Source of the DNA: Halomarina halobia
Lineage (GTDB): Archaea; Halobacteriota; Halobacteria; Halobacteriales; Haloarculaceae
Assembly: GCF_029338575.1 (NCBI RefSeq)
Contig: NZ_CP119992.1
Location: 1,984,001-2,048,000 of the forward strand
Length of the DNA: 64,000 nt
Direction of reading: 5' to 3'
Part shown: positions 8,105 to 16,366 of the stretch, in pieces
How positions within the stretch are numbered: position 1 is the first letter of the stretch
Layout of the letters: each line of letters starts with the position of its first letter
Made by a program: the position numbers and the translations under genes
Notes under the pieces: generated by a model
Database searches by the model: none
What the model was told of the DNA's origin: nothing
Seen by the model: only the letters and a program-made list of their open reading frames with translations

Positions 8105-8136
8105 GCGCGAGGGATCGGAAGCGACCGGGTTCAGTC

Positions 8137-9372
8137 CTACCCGTCCGCGTCGAGCGCTCGCACGCCGGGAGCGAGCCCGACCGCCGCGAGCGCCCGCTCG
8201 CGCTCCTCGACGGTGAGGCGGTACGGTTCGAGCGCCCCGTCCAGTTCGGCGTCGCTCGGCCGGCGGGCCCGATGGGCGTCGAGGAAGTCCGCGATCCGCT
8301 CGGCCGCGCGGGCCTTGAGGTCGCCCGTCAGGAGGTCGCCGGAGCGGTACTCCCGGGCCAGCCGCGCCACCTCGGCGTCGTCAGGTTCGAAGAACGCGTG
8401 GAGATAGCGGTAGGCGATGTCCACCTCCGGATCGCCGCCGAGTTCGCGGTGGGCCTCGACGCTCGACTGCCCGCCGGAGTAGGCGTACCGCATCACCTTC
8501 CGGCGGACCGTCTCGCGGTCGTCGGTCAGGTCGATGCTCGGGGTCTCGTCGGACGCGCTCATCTTGCCCGGCCCGCCGAGGCTCGGCAGGAACCGCGAGA
8601 GGAGCGCGCCGGGCTTCTCCGCGTCGAGGACCTCCTTCGCGGCGACGTCGCGACAGAGGCGCACGTGCGGGTCCTGGTCGACGGCGATGGGGACGGTCGT
8701 CGCGTGCGGGCCGCGGACGAACTGCGGGAGCAGCAGGTGCGTCGCCTGCACCGCCGGGTAGAACCCCATCCCCACGTTCTCCGGTTCGCCGTAGACCGCC
8801 TCCACGGTCGCGGGCGTGACGCGCTTCGCGAGCGCCGTCGCCAGCGGGTAGATCACGTCCGCGTCCGCGGTGTCCACGACGATCCGGGTCCGGTCGGGGT
8901 CGAACCCGACCGCGAGGAGGTCACGGAGGTTCTCGCGCGCGTACCCCCGCACGTCGGCGAGCGAGAGGTCCTTCGAGAGGTACTTCTCGTCGTCGGAGAG
9001 CGGGACGTAGACGTGCGCGCCGGTCTCCGCCTGGAGCCACTTCGCGAAGTAGAACGGCAGGACGTGGCCGAGGTGCATCGGGCCGGAGGGGCCGATCCCG
9101 GTGACGATCGAGATCGGCTCGTCGGCCTCGACCGCGTCGAGCAGGCGGTCCACGTCGCGGCCGGCGTAGAACACGCCCCGGCGGAGGAGCGGGTGTGGCG
9201 GCCGGGGGAAGCGCTCGAGCTGGTCGTCGGTCAGCGCGTCCGCGCCGAAGCGGGCGAGGAGCTTCTCGTAGTCCACCTCGCCCGAGACGGCGTAAGGGGT
9301 GACGTCGAAGTCGACCGACTCGGCGGCGTCGGCCGGATCGGACGAGTCGGTCGGATCGTGATCGGTTGGCAT
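8137..9372 (-). CDS. trpS: tryptophanyl-tRNA synthetase
   Basis: Class I aminoacyl-tRNA synthetase charging tRNA-Trp, 411 aa. The HIGH-type signature is PMHLGH (residues 98-103) and the KMSKS-type signature is KMSAS (270-274), both in the expected archaeal/eukaryotic TrpRS context; QATHLLLPQFVRGPHAT and AVDQDPHVRL are family-typical. A haloarchaeal acidic N-terminal extension of about 20 residues precedes the core. A 25-codon leader ORF with two near-adjacent Trp codons and a hairpin lies about 115 bases upstream (9485-9562), suggesting Trp-dependent regulation. Haloarchaea often encode two TrpRS; only one is in this window. Confidence 0.95.
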   Translation of the reverse strand: MPTDHDPTDSSDPADAAESVDFDVTPYAVSGEVDYEKLLARFGADALTDDQLERFPRPPHPLLRRGVFYAGRDVDRLLDAVEADEPISIVTGIGPSGPMHLGHVLPFYFAKWLQAETGAHVYVPLSDDEKYLSKDLSLADVRGYARENLRDLLAVGFDPDRTRIVVDTADADVIYPLATALAKRVTPATVEAVYGEPENVGMGFYPAVQATHLLLPQFVRGPHATTVPIAVDQDPHVRLCRDVAAKEVLDAEKPGALLSRFLPSLGGPGKMSASDETPSIDLTDDRETVRRKVMRYAYSGGQSSVEAHRELGGDPEVDIAYRYLHAFFEPDDAEVARLAREYRSGDLLTGDLKARAAERIADFLDAHRARRPSDAELDGALEPYRLTVEERERALAAVGLAPGVRALDADG

Positions 9373-9484
9373 CTGTGTCGGGTCTATCTCAGTGTCCGTG
9401 AGCGACGGACGGCGTCGCGGTCGGTGACGGTTCGGGAGGGAGGAAAACGGGAGCGAAGGGAGCGCCGATCGGCCGTCGGGGCGG

Positions 9485-9562
9485 TTAGGCCGCGACGACG
9501 ACGCGGTCGGAACTGTCCGCTGGCGAGGGGGCGCGCCAGCGCCAGCGGCACAGTTCGGTCAT
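9485..9562 (-). CDS. Trp-codon leader peptide upstream of trpS (putative)
   Basis: ORF of 25 codons whose product begins MTELCRWRWR and ends in a TAA. Two UGG Trp codons sit at 9542-9544 and 9536-9538, separated by one Arg codon. A TTTTTT-rich promoter element (minus strand, about 9584-9595) lies 25-30 bases before its ATG. The Trp codons lie inside a strong inverted repeat, and the next gene on the strand is trpS. The arrangement is that of a translation-sensing leader. The inference is from position and codon content; translation has not been shown. Confidence 0.5.
   Translation of the reverse strand: MTELCRWRWRAPSPADSSDRVVVAA
9513..9553 (-). promoter_or_regulatory. hairpin overlapping the Trp codons, possible attenuator
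   Basis: CCGCTGGCG and CGCCAGCGG (9517-9525 and 9540-9548) form a perfect 9-bp stem. It extends by CTGT/ACAG across one bulged base (9549) to a 13-bp stem with a 14-base loop. A nested alternative pairs 9520-9525 with the CGCCAG copy at 9534-9539, since the sequence repeats around each Trp codon. A ribosome stalled at the Trp codons would occupy one arm. This is an attenuation-like layout, inferred only from sequence. Confidence 0.45.
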
Positions 9563-9643
9563 ACTCGAAAGGAGCCGTCCGAGCGAAAAAACGGTTGCGA
9601 CCGCGGTGTCGGTCGGGGGCGATCGTCTCGGCCGTCCAACTAG

Positions 9644-10501
9644 CTACGGCTCCGGGTCGGCCTCGGTGACGTAGTCGAGCACGTCCTCGGTCGTCACGTC
9701 GAGGCCCTGTCGGGCGAAGAAGTTCGCCACGTTCCGGCAGTCGCGTTCGAGGAACTCGCGGCTGTTGGGGTGATGGACGGTCACCGCCTGCCCGAGGTCG
9801 ATGACGTAGAGTTCGCCGTCGTGGACGACGACGTTGTACTCGCTCAGGTCGCCGTGGACCAGCCCCGCGCTGTAGAGCCGGCGGGCGTACTCGCGGACCA
9901 CCTCGTAGGCGGTCTGCGGGTTCTCGACGTGCACCTCGGCGAGCCGGTGGCCGCGCTGGCCGCCGTCGTCGCCCACGTACTCCATCACGAGGACGTTGCG
10001 CTCCACGGCGATCGGCTCCGGGACGCGGACGCCCGCCTCGCGGGCGCGCTGGAGGTTGGCGAACTCCTTGCGGACCCACGCGAGGACGACCTTCGACTTG
10101 TCGCTGCCGATGCCGGAGAAGCGCGGGTCGCCGTCGAGGTAGTCGCGCATCTGGCGGAAGTCGCTCGCGCTGATGCGGTACACCTTGACCGCGACGGTGC
10201 CGTCCGGCCCGAGCGCGGTGTAGACCGCGGCCTCCTTGCCCGTCGAGATCGGGCCGCCGAACGCCTCGATGTGGCCGTCCTGGACGAGTTTGTAGACGGC
10301 CGCGAAGGTCGCGTCGTCGAACACCGACTCCTCGACCTTGAACTGGTCTGCGTCCTTCAGGCGCTTTCTGAACTCCAGGAACTCGCGGTCGCGCTTGCGC
10401 GCGATGCGATCCGCCTCCGTGTCCTCGACGTCGAGTTCCTCCCACTCGTCGCCGGGCGCGTCGACCGCCTCGGTGTCGAGCAGTCCGTACTCCTCGCTCA
10501 T
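9644..10501 (-). CDS. rio1: serine protein kinase Rio1
   Basis: Atypical Ser kinase/ATPase of the RIO1 subfamily, 285 aa. The nucleotide loop is STGKEAAVY (residues 86-94, the RIO1-specific STGKEA), the catalytic Lys is in VAVKVYR (about 106), the catalytic loop is LVHGDLSEYN (Asp218) and the metal-binding Asp235 is in VIDLGQA. An N-terminal winged-helix-like region occupies roughly residues 30-80. In archaea and eukaryotes Rio1 acts in small ribosomal subunit maturation. The aDim2 gene downstream and aIF1A upstream on the same strand fit that role. It starts with ATG at 10501, after a 138-base gap from eif1A. Confidence 0.95.
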   Translation of the reverse strand: MSEEYGLLDTEAVDAPGDEWEELDVEDTEADRIARKRDREFLEFRKRLKDADQFKVEESVFDDATFAAVYKLVQDGHIEAFGGPISTGKEAAVYTALGPDGTVAVKVYRISASDFRQMRDYLDGDPRFSGIGSDKSKVVLAWVRKEFANLQRAREAGVRVPEPIAVERNVLVMEYVGDDGGQRGHRLAEVHVENPQTAYEVVREYARRLYSAGLVHGDLSEYNVVVHDGELYVIDLGQAVTVHHPNSREFLERDCRNVANFFARQGLDVTTEDVLDYVTEADPEP

Positions 10502-10639
10502 GGCCGAACCTCGTCGATCGAGGGGTCGCGGTCGGGTCGCGCGAGGGTCGGCCGGCCGGCGACCGCCCGGAGCGAGGCCGCGGTGACGCGGCCTCGCGGA
10601 GCCGGAGCGTCCGGCGTCTGCCGGTGGGGCGTCATGCGC

Positions 10640-10930
10640 TCACGGGCTCTGTATGTGGCCCTCGCGGCGGAGCTGGTCGGCGTCCTGCTTGTCGTAGCGC
10701 CAGACGATGTCCGCCTTCTCGTCCTGCCAGTCCCACGGCTCGACGAGGACCACGTCGTCCTCGCGGATCCAGATGCGCTTCTGCATCCGACCGGGGATGC
10801 GAGCGGTGCGTTCCGTACCGTCCATGCAGCGAACCTTCACGCGGTTCGCGCCGAGCATGTTCGTGACGACGGCGAACACCTCGCCCTCGTCGGGCATTCG
10901 CAGGTTCTTCCTGCTACCGCTGTCGCTCAT
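10640..10930 (-). CDS. eif1A: translation initiation factor aIF-1A
   Basis: Archaeal homologue of eIF1A, 96 aa, the normal length. The OB-fold core is clear: [20 protein letters not shown] followed by [19 protein letters not shown] and [19 protein letters not shown]. It binds the A site of the small subunit and helps start-codon selection. The TATA-like GCTTAACC (minus strand, near 10964-10971) lies about 35 bases upstream of the ATG. A perfect 6-bp hairpin (CCCACA/TGTGGG with a 3-base loop, 10933-10947) lies two bases before the start codon and may affect translation. Confidence 0.97.
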   Translation of the reverse strand: MSDSGSRKNLRMPDEGEVFAVVTNMLGANRVKVRCMDGTERTARIPGRMQKRIWIREDDVVLVEPWDWQDEKADIVWRYDKQDADQLRREGHIQSP

Positions 10931-11074
10931 GTCCCACAGTTTGTGGGGCGCACGGTTAAGCTTTGCAAACCCTCCTGTCGTACCGACGCGGCGGTTCTCG
11001 CGCCGCCCAGCGTAAGAAGCCCCGTGGCCTCACGCGCCAAGAGTTATCCGGAGCAGGTCTGAGGTGTGCACACG

Positions 11075-11527
11075 ATGCGCGCAGTCGTGTCCAACGGCCC
11101 CGAGGAACCGATGACGGTCGAGGAGGTCGACCCCCCGGAGTGCGATCCGGACGGCGTCGTCGTCGAGACGGAGGCGTGTGGCGTCTGTCGGTCCGACTGG
11201 CACGCCTGGAAGGGCGACTGGTCGTGGATCGGGCTGATGATGTCGCCGGGGCTGATCTTCGGACACGAACCGTGCGGAACGGTCGTCGAGGTGGGCGGCG
11301 AGGTCTCGCGGCCCGTGGACACGATGGTCACCGACGAGCGGGAGTTCTACGGCTCCTACGGCATGCCGCCCCACGAGTACGAGGAGATCTTCTCGATGAT
11401 GGAGGCCGGACGCCTCGACCCCGGACGCATCGTGAGCGAGACGATCCCGCTCTCTGCGGTGCCCGACACCGTCGCCTCGATGGGCGACTACGAGACCGTC
11501 GGGACCCCTGTCTGCGATAGTTTCTAA
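11075..11527 (+). pseudogene. internally deleted zinc-type alcohol dehydrogenase remnant
   Basis: Reads as a 150-aa protein that joins the start and end of a medium-chain zinc dehydrogenase (normally about 340 aa). The first ~75 residues are the GroES-like half, with the catalytic zinc Cys and context (ACGVCRSDWHAWKGDW) and GLIFGHEPCGTVVEVG. The last ~60 residues are the typical C-terminal helix region (GSYGMPPHEYEEIFSMMEAG, then IPLSAVPDTV). The structural zinc lobe and the entire Rossmann NAD(P)-binding domain are missing. The joint is near 11315-11325 and the frame is kept. An enzyme without the cofactor domain is very unlikely to work. The TAA stop coincides with the end of the dispersed repeat that follows. 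Confidence 0.8.
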
Positions 11528-11850
11528 GAACCACGGCGTTTTACTGCGCTCCCTCGCGCTCGCTTCGCTCGCGCTCGGTCGCTGGTAAAACCTCGACTAA
11601 AACCGCGCCTCACCCCCTCGCTCCGCTCGGGGACTCGGCGCGTCCGCTCGCTCGGCGCTTCGCGCCTCGCTCGCGGGGGCTGCGCTGGTGTCGACGGTGG
11701 TACCCGACCGTTCGAATCGTTTGATTTATCCGTAGCTTTATAACAGAGAACGGGGCCAGAAACCCCCGTGACGTGAAAGTCGTCGCGGGGCGCACCGCGG
11801 GTGTGCGACGCCACGCCCCGCGAAGCCGCCCGCGGCGTCGCCTGTCCGCC
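11525..11850 (-). repeat. dispersed ~325-bp intergenic repeat, copy 1
   Basis: This stretch matches, in opposite orientation, 45499-45820. Shared blocks, read on the minus strand, run from GGCGGACAGGCGACGCCGCG, through CGCGGGGCGTGGCGTCGC, GTCACGGGGG(T/G)TTCTGG, a T(C/G)TGT-ATAAAG block, GCGAGCGGACGCGCCGA and GTGAGGCGCGGTTTT, to GTGGTTCTTAG at the end. The last bases overlap the stop codon of the convergent alcohol-dehydrogenase remnant. The element lies 204 bases downstream of the cdc6-type gene. It contains GC-rich inverted repeats and no convincing ORF. It is probably a mobile or structured-RNA repeat; the family is not named here. Confidence 0.75.
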
Positions 11851-12053
11851 AGAACGGTTTGCCGCGCTCGCTCGGTAGTCGCCGACGCGACTGCCTCGCT
11901 CGGGTGCGGTCGTTCCACGTCCGCACCCCCATCGACTTCCCCCGTCTCGGTTGCTCTCCGGAGTGGTCTCGCGGTCCGTTTCCCCTGCGCTCTCGCGTTC
12001 GGGTGCACGGGAATCGTCGTCACCTGTCGGGGTCTCCAGTCGAAACGCTGCCC

Positions 12054-13175
12054 TCAGTCGAGGCGTTCGAGGACGGCGTCGGCGTCGTAGGCCAGCGAGA
12101 GCTGTCGGGAGCGCCCGCGCCCGTCGACGCTCGTGTACTCCGCCTCGATGATCCCGAGCTGATCGAGCTTGTTGATGAGTTCGGAGTACCGCGTGTAGCC
12201 GAGCTCCGTCTCCTCGGAGAACGACTCGTAGACGTCCCCCGCGCGCTCGCCCTCGTGCTCGGCGACGACGCGCACCAGCGCGATCTCGGAGTCCGAGAGC
12301 CCCTGGAGGTGCCGCGAGAGGTGGACGTACTTCGACTTGTTGTACGCCTCCTCCACGTCCGCCACCTCGACGGTGCGGCTCGCGCGCATCTCGGCGTGCA
12401 GCCCCGCCCGGCGCAGGAGGTCGATCCCGACCCGGAGGTCCCCGCCGGTCGTCGCCGTGAGTTCGGCGACCCGGTCGAGCACGTCCAGCCCGGCGACGCC
12501 CTCGCGGAACCCCCGCTTCACGCGCTCCTCCAGGATGTCTACGATCTCGCGCTCGTCGTACCGCGGGAAGAACACCTCCTCGGGGCGGAAGACGCTCTGG
12601 ACGCGCTCGTCCAGCTCCTCGATGATGTCGAGGTCGAGGTCCGAGGAGATGATGATGACGCCGATCTTCGCGCCGGTGTGGGCCTCGTGCGCCCGGAGCA
12701 GCGAGTAGAGCGTGTCGCTCGCCTCGCCCTCGTAGAACAGGTAGTTCACGTCGTCGAGCGCCACCACCAACACCTCGTCCTCCTCGACGAGGCGGTCGGT
12801 GATCTGCCCGAAGAGCTTCTTGAAGGAGATGCCGCTCGTCGGCGGTTCGTAGTCGAACATCTCCTCGAACAGCCGCGAGAACACCGCGTAGCGCGTCGAG
12901 TCCACCTGGCAGTTCACGCGCGCGACGTTCACGTCGGAGACGGCCGCCAGTTCGCCGAAGAGCTTCTGGACCGCCGTCGTCTTCCCCGTCCCAGGGGGCC
13001 CGCGCGCCATCACGTTCAGCGGGCGCGAGCCGCGCACCGCCGGCCTGAGCGCGTACTTCAGGCCCTGCATCTGCTCCTCGCGGTGGCGGAACGTCTCGGG
13101 GAGGAAGTCGATCTCGAAGACGTGCTCGTCGCGGAAGACCGACTCGTCCCACGAGAGCATCTCATCGTCCGCCAT
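12054..13175 (-). CDS. Orc1/Cdc6-type AAA+ replication protein
   Basis: AAA+ ATPase of 373 aa with C-terminal winged helix, in the Orc1/Cdc6 family that binds origins and loads MCM. Walker A is GPPGTGKT (residues 59-66), Walker B is VLVVALDDVN, and the initiator-type region SSDLDLDIIEELDERVQSVF includes the sensor/arginine area. The C-terminal third (GLSDSEIALVRVVAEHEG to RGRSRQLSLAY) is the winged helix. Haloarchaea carry many paralogues. I see no clear origin-recognition boxes in the 100 bases upstream (13176-13276) or the 200 bases downstream, so this copy may not mark an origin. It may be a specialised paralogue. It is convergent to the alcohol-dehydrogenase remnant. Confidence 0.88.
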   Translation of the reverse strand: MADDEMLSWDESVFRDEHVFEIDFLPETFRHREEQMQGLKYALRPAVRGSRPLNVMARGPPGTGKTTAVQKLFGELAAVSDVNVARVNCQVDSTRYAVFSRLFEEMFDYEPPTSGISFKKLFGQITDRLVEEDEVLVVALDDVNYLFYEGEASDTLYSLLRAHEAHTGAKIGVIIISSDLDLDIIEELDERVQSVFRPEEVFFPRYDEREIVDILEERVKRGFREGVAGLDVLDRVAELTATTGGDLRVGIDLLRRAGLHAEMRASRTVEVADVEEAYNKSKYVHLSRHLQGLSDSEIALVRVVAEHEGERAGDVYESFSEETELGYTRYSELINKLDQLGIIEAEYTSVDGRGRSRQLSLAYDADAVLERLD

Positions 13176-13276
13176 TCACTTTCACCAGACTCCCCGGACT
13201 ACTTAATCCTTCGTCCGGTGTCGGGCGCGTGGCTGACGGTCATCGACTGATCGGCCGTAATTCGGGATTCTACTCC

Positions 13277-15250
13277 TCACTCCGCGAACTTCCCGAGCAA
13301 CCGGTCGTAGAACGCGTCCTCCTCGGCGGTCGCGAGCTTCTCGACGATGAGCTCCGGCGTCGAGCGCGCGAGCCGGCCCTTCACGGGCGAGCGGTTCACC
13401 TCCAGTTCGCCGTCCACCAGCCCCACGGCCTCGATGCCGTCCACCTGCACGTCGAAGCCCGTCGCCTCGCGTATCTCGCCCGCGAGGTGCGAGACGAAGA
13501 CGGCGGTCGCGCCCTGCTCGTCGAGCGATTCGAGGATGCCCGCGATGATCTTCGCGCTCGCGCCGGGTTCGGTGATGCTCTCCAGTTCGTCCACCAGTAC
13601 CAGGCGGTTCCCCTCGTCGGTGACGAGGCCGCCGAACTCCCGGAGGGTGGACTCGAACGCGCCCGCGTCGAGCGTCCCCTGGCTCTTGGCCTGGTAGTGC
13701 AGCGCGTCGAACCGCTCCAGACGGACGCGCTCGGCGGGCACGGGCAACCCCATCTGCGCCAGCACGACCGTGAGCCCCACGAGGTCGATCGTGGAGGTCT
13801 TGCCGCCGCTGTTGACCCCCGAGAGGAGCGCGACCCCGTCGACGCCGTAGTCGATCGCTTCCACGTCCTCGAACGGCACGTCGAGCAGGGGCGAGCGCCC
13901 CCCCTCGATCTCGAACCCCCGTCCGCCGAACGCCGGGAGCGTGCAGTCGAAGTCGCGGGCGAACCGCGCCACCGCGAGCTCCACGTCGAGTTCGAGGGCG
14001 TCCCGCACGAGGTCCTCGACCGGCGCTCTGAGCGCGGCGAGGTCGGCGGCGAGGTCCGCCTTCAGCGCCGCCGCCCGGCGGTCGCGCGCGGCGGCGAGGT
14101 CCGTCCGCAGGCGCGCGACGGCCTCGTCGTCGCTCCGTACCGGGAACGTCGGGTCGTCCGGGAACGCCCGCTCGGCGAGGTCAGCGTGGTCGCGCAGTCG
14201 GAGGGCGTCGACGACGTGCTCGCGGGCCGCCGCGACCGCCTCGTCGAACTCGTCGGCGAGTTCGCGGTCGAGCAGGGCGTCGACGCGCGCGCCCTGCTCG
14301 ACGAGCGAGAGGAGGTCCGCGCCCTCGATGGTCACGTCGCGCGTCTGGATGGCCTCGCGCAGGCGGTCGTTGGCGACGCTCTCGCCGGTCGAGACGGCGG
14401 CGTCGACGTCCGAGACGGCGTCCTGCAGGCGGCCGAGTTCCTCGTCTCCCCTCACCGTTCCGTCGGCCTCGATGCGCGAGAGGCCGTCGCGGAGGGCGTC
14501 GAGGCCACACGGCGAGTCGAGGCCCGCCGCCTCGTGCACGTCGGCGGCCGCGAGCAGCCGCTCGCGGTTCTCCGCGAAGAACGCGAGCAGGCGCTCGGGG
14601 AGCACCTCGTCGATCCGTTCCCCGGCGTCCGGGAGCACGCGCACGTCGCCGGGGAGGTCGAGCCCCGCGAACCCCTCGTCGAGCGCGATCACCGTCGAGT
14701 AGCCGCGGGCGAGTTCCGCGAGGTCCGCCGCGTCCTCGACGAGTTCGACGCTCAACTCGGGGAACTGGCGCTCGGCCCGGGCGTACGCCTCGGCGTCGCC
14801 GGTCGCCAGACAGCGCTCGCGCACCCGGAGACCGGCGGGGTCCGTCAGCGGCGCGACGCCCGCGAGCGCGTCGAGCACGGCCGGGTCGGGGTCGCGTTCC
14901 GTCGCCCGTGCGACGAACGCCCGCACCTCCTCGATCCGCGAGCGCGACGCGCTCGGGTAGAACGTCTCGAGGCGGCGCTTCGCGTAGTCGGTGACGGCCC
15001 GCTCCCGGAGGAGGGAGAGCGCGTCGTCGTAGAGCTCGCGCGCCCGGTCGGTCCGGAGGAACCGACTTCCGTCGCCGTGGCGCTCCCGAATCGCCCCCCG
15101 GGCGATGCGCGCGGCCTGCCCTTCGGTGACCCCCGGCGCGCGGGCGAGTGCCGCCACGTCGCCCTCGCGGAGCGCCCGCTCGGCGTCGTCGAGGTGGGCC
15201 AGCCGCTCGGCCGTCTTCGCGCCGACGCCCGGGATGGCCTCCAGGTCCAT
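13277..15250 (-). CDS. MutS-family DNA-binding ATPase with N-terminal helix-hairpin-helix
   Basis: Protein of 657 aa from the ATG at 15250 (MDLEAIPGVGAKTAERLAHL); the frame is open further upstream but composition changes and the divergent gene sits there. Residues 1-45 form a helix-hairpin-helix (GVGAKTAERL), which typically binds DNA backbone. The middle is a helical MutS core, and the ABC-type ATPase is C-terminal: Walker A SGVNSGGKTST (477-487), Walker B LVLVDELES (about 551-559), and FVSHLAGEI switch His. It lacks the N-terminal mismatch-recognition domain of MutS1, so it resembles archaeal MutS2/MutS5-like proteins with a role in recombination or repair. The mechanism is not established. 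Confidence 0.88.
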   Translation of the reverse strand: MDLEAIPGVGAKTAERLAHLDDAERALREGDVAALARAPGVTEGQAARIARGAIRERHGDGSRFLRTDRARELYDDALSLLRERAVTDYAKRRLETFYPSASRSRIEEVRAFVARATERDPDPAVLDALAGVAPLTDPAGLRVRERCLATGDAEAYARAERQFPELSVELVEDAADLAELARGYSTVIALDEGFAGLDLPGDVRVLPDAGERIDEVLPERLLAFFAENRERLLAAADVHEAAGLDSPCGLDALRDGLSRIEADGTVRGDEELGRLQDAVSDVDAAVSTGESVANDRLREAIQTRDVTIEGADLLSLVEQGARVDALLDRELADEFDEAVAAAREHVVDALRLRDHADLAERAFPDDPTFPVRSDDEAVARLRTDLAAARDRRAAALKADLAADLAALRAPVEDLVRDALELDVELAVARFARDFDCTLPAFGGRGFEIEGGRSPLLDVPFEDVEAIDYGVDGVALLSGVNSGGKTSTIDLVGLTVVLAQMGLPVPAERVRLERFDALHYQAKSQGTLDAGAFESTLREFGGLVTDEGNRLVLVDELESITEPGASAKIIAGILESLDEQGATAVFVSHLAGEIREATGFDVQVDGIEAVGLVDGELEVNRSPVKGRLARSTPELIVEKLATAEEDAFYDRLLGKFAE

Positions 15251-15434
15251 ACCGGGGTCGTTGCGGTGACGCGGCAAAACTGCAACGCTCCCGACACCGG
15301 GAGGGCGGCTCGCGCTCGGCCCCCGACGATGCGATTCGCGGGGGTTCTGGCCGTCGTATCGCCGTCCGATCGCCGTCCGGCCGCGAGCGCCCGGCACACA
15401 ACGCGCTTTTCTCTCCCCCCGCCGAACGCCGTCC

Positions 15435-16283
15435 ATGGACGTAGCGGACAAACTGGCCGCCGCGCGCGACGCGCTCGCCGAGCGCGACGGCGCGCTCGTC
15501 GCCTTCTCGGGCGGCGTCGACTCGAGCGTCGTCGCCGCCATCGCCCACGACGCCCTGGGGGAGCGTGCGGTCGCCTGCACGGCGAAGAGCGAGACCCTGC
15601 CCGCCGAGGAACTGGACGGGGCCCGACGGGTCGCGGCGGAGATCGGTATCCGACACGAGGTGGTGGAGTTCTCAGAACTGGACAACCCCGACTTCGTCGC
15701 GAACGACGGTGAGCGCTGCTATCACTGCCGGACGATGCGCCTCGGGCGGATGTTCGATCGGGCGCGGGAACTCGGCATCGAGACGGTCTGCGACGGGACG
15801 AACGCGAGCGACCCCGGCGAGGGCCACCGCCCCGGCCTGCGCGCCGTCGAGGAACTGGAGGTGTTCTCGCCGCTGCTCGCCCACGACATCGTCAAACCCG
15901 AGGTCCGGGAGATCGCAGAGCGGTACGGCCTCTCGGTGGCCGACAAACCCTCGATGGCCTGCCTTTCCTCGCGCATTCCCACGGGCGTCGAGGTGACCGA
16001 GGAGCGCCTCTCCCGGGTCGAGCGCGGCGAGCGCCTCCTGCGGGCGTGGGGCTTCCGGCAGTTCCGCGTTCGCGACCACGACGGCCTCGCGCGCATCGAG
16101 GTCGGACGGGACGAACTCGGGAAGGCCCTCGACGCCGACTTCGTCCGCGCCGCGCGCACCCACCTTCGCGAGGCAGGGTTCGACCACGTTACCCTCGACC
16201 TCGACGGCTACGAGACGGGGAGCGTGAGCCCGGCGAACGAGGCGGTCTCGGTGTTCGACGCCGAGTACCCGACGGGCGACTAG
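15435..16283 (+). CDS. larE: ATP-dependent sacrificial sulfur transferase LarE family
   Basis: PP-loop ATPase of 282 aa, the size of LarE. SGGVDSS (residues 25-31) is the pyrophosphate loop, GERCYHCR holds Cys95 and Cys98, and SMACLSSRIPTG holds Cys176, the position used as sacrificial sulfur donor in single-Cys LarE. Three-Cys LarE proteins are thought to bind an Fe-S cluster instead, and Cys95/98/176 would suit that. LarE with LarB and LarC makes the nickel-pincer nucleotide cofactor of lactate racemase. No larB, larC or larA is in the window, so the role here could be another tRNA- or cofactor-thiolation reaction. Divergent from the MutS-like gene. Confidence 0.9.
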   Translation: MDVADKLAAARDALAERDGALVAFSGGVDSSVVAAIAHDALGERAVACTAKSETLPAEELDGARRVAAEIGIRHEVVEFSELDNPDFVANDGERCYHCRTMRLGRMFDRARELGIETVCDGTNASDPGEGHRPGLRAVEELEVFSPLLAHDIVKPEVREIAERYGLSVADKPSMACLSSRIPTGVEVTEERLSRVERGERLLRAWGFRQFRVRDHDGLARIEVGRDELGKALDADFVRAARTHLREAGFDHVTLDLDGYETGSVSPANEAVSVFDAEYPTGD

Positions 16284-16366
16284 CGACCGACGCGGTCGGG
16301 TCGCCCCCGTCGGTGCGACGGTTCCGCCCCCCTAGCGTCCGCGCGCCGACCGCACCTCCGCGCCGA

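Noticed and set aside
11710..11718. GTTCGAATC, like a tRNA T-loop
   Set aside because: No cloverleaf can be drawn around it, and the sequence is part of the dispersed repeat and not kept in copy 2.
13176..13276. Replication origin next to the Orc/Cdc6-type gene
   Set aside because: I find no repeated origin-recognition boxes or AT-rich unwinding element in this short gap.
13277..15685. An 802-aa form of the MutS-like protein
   Set aside because: The extra N-terminal residues overlap the divergent larE gene and are of shadow composition; the HhH starts right after the ATG at 15250.
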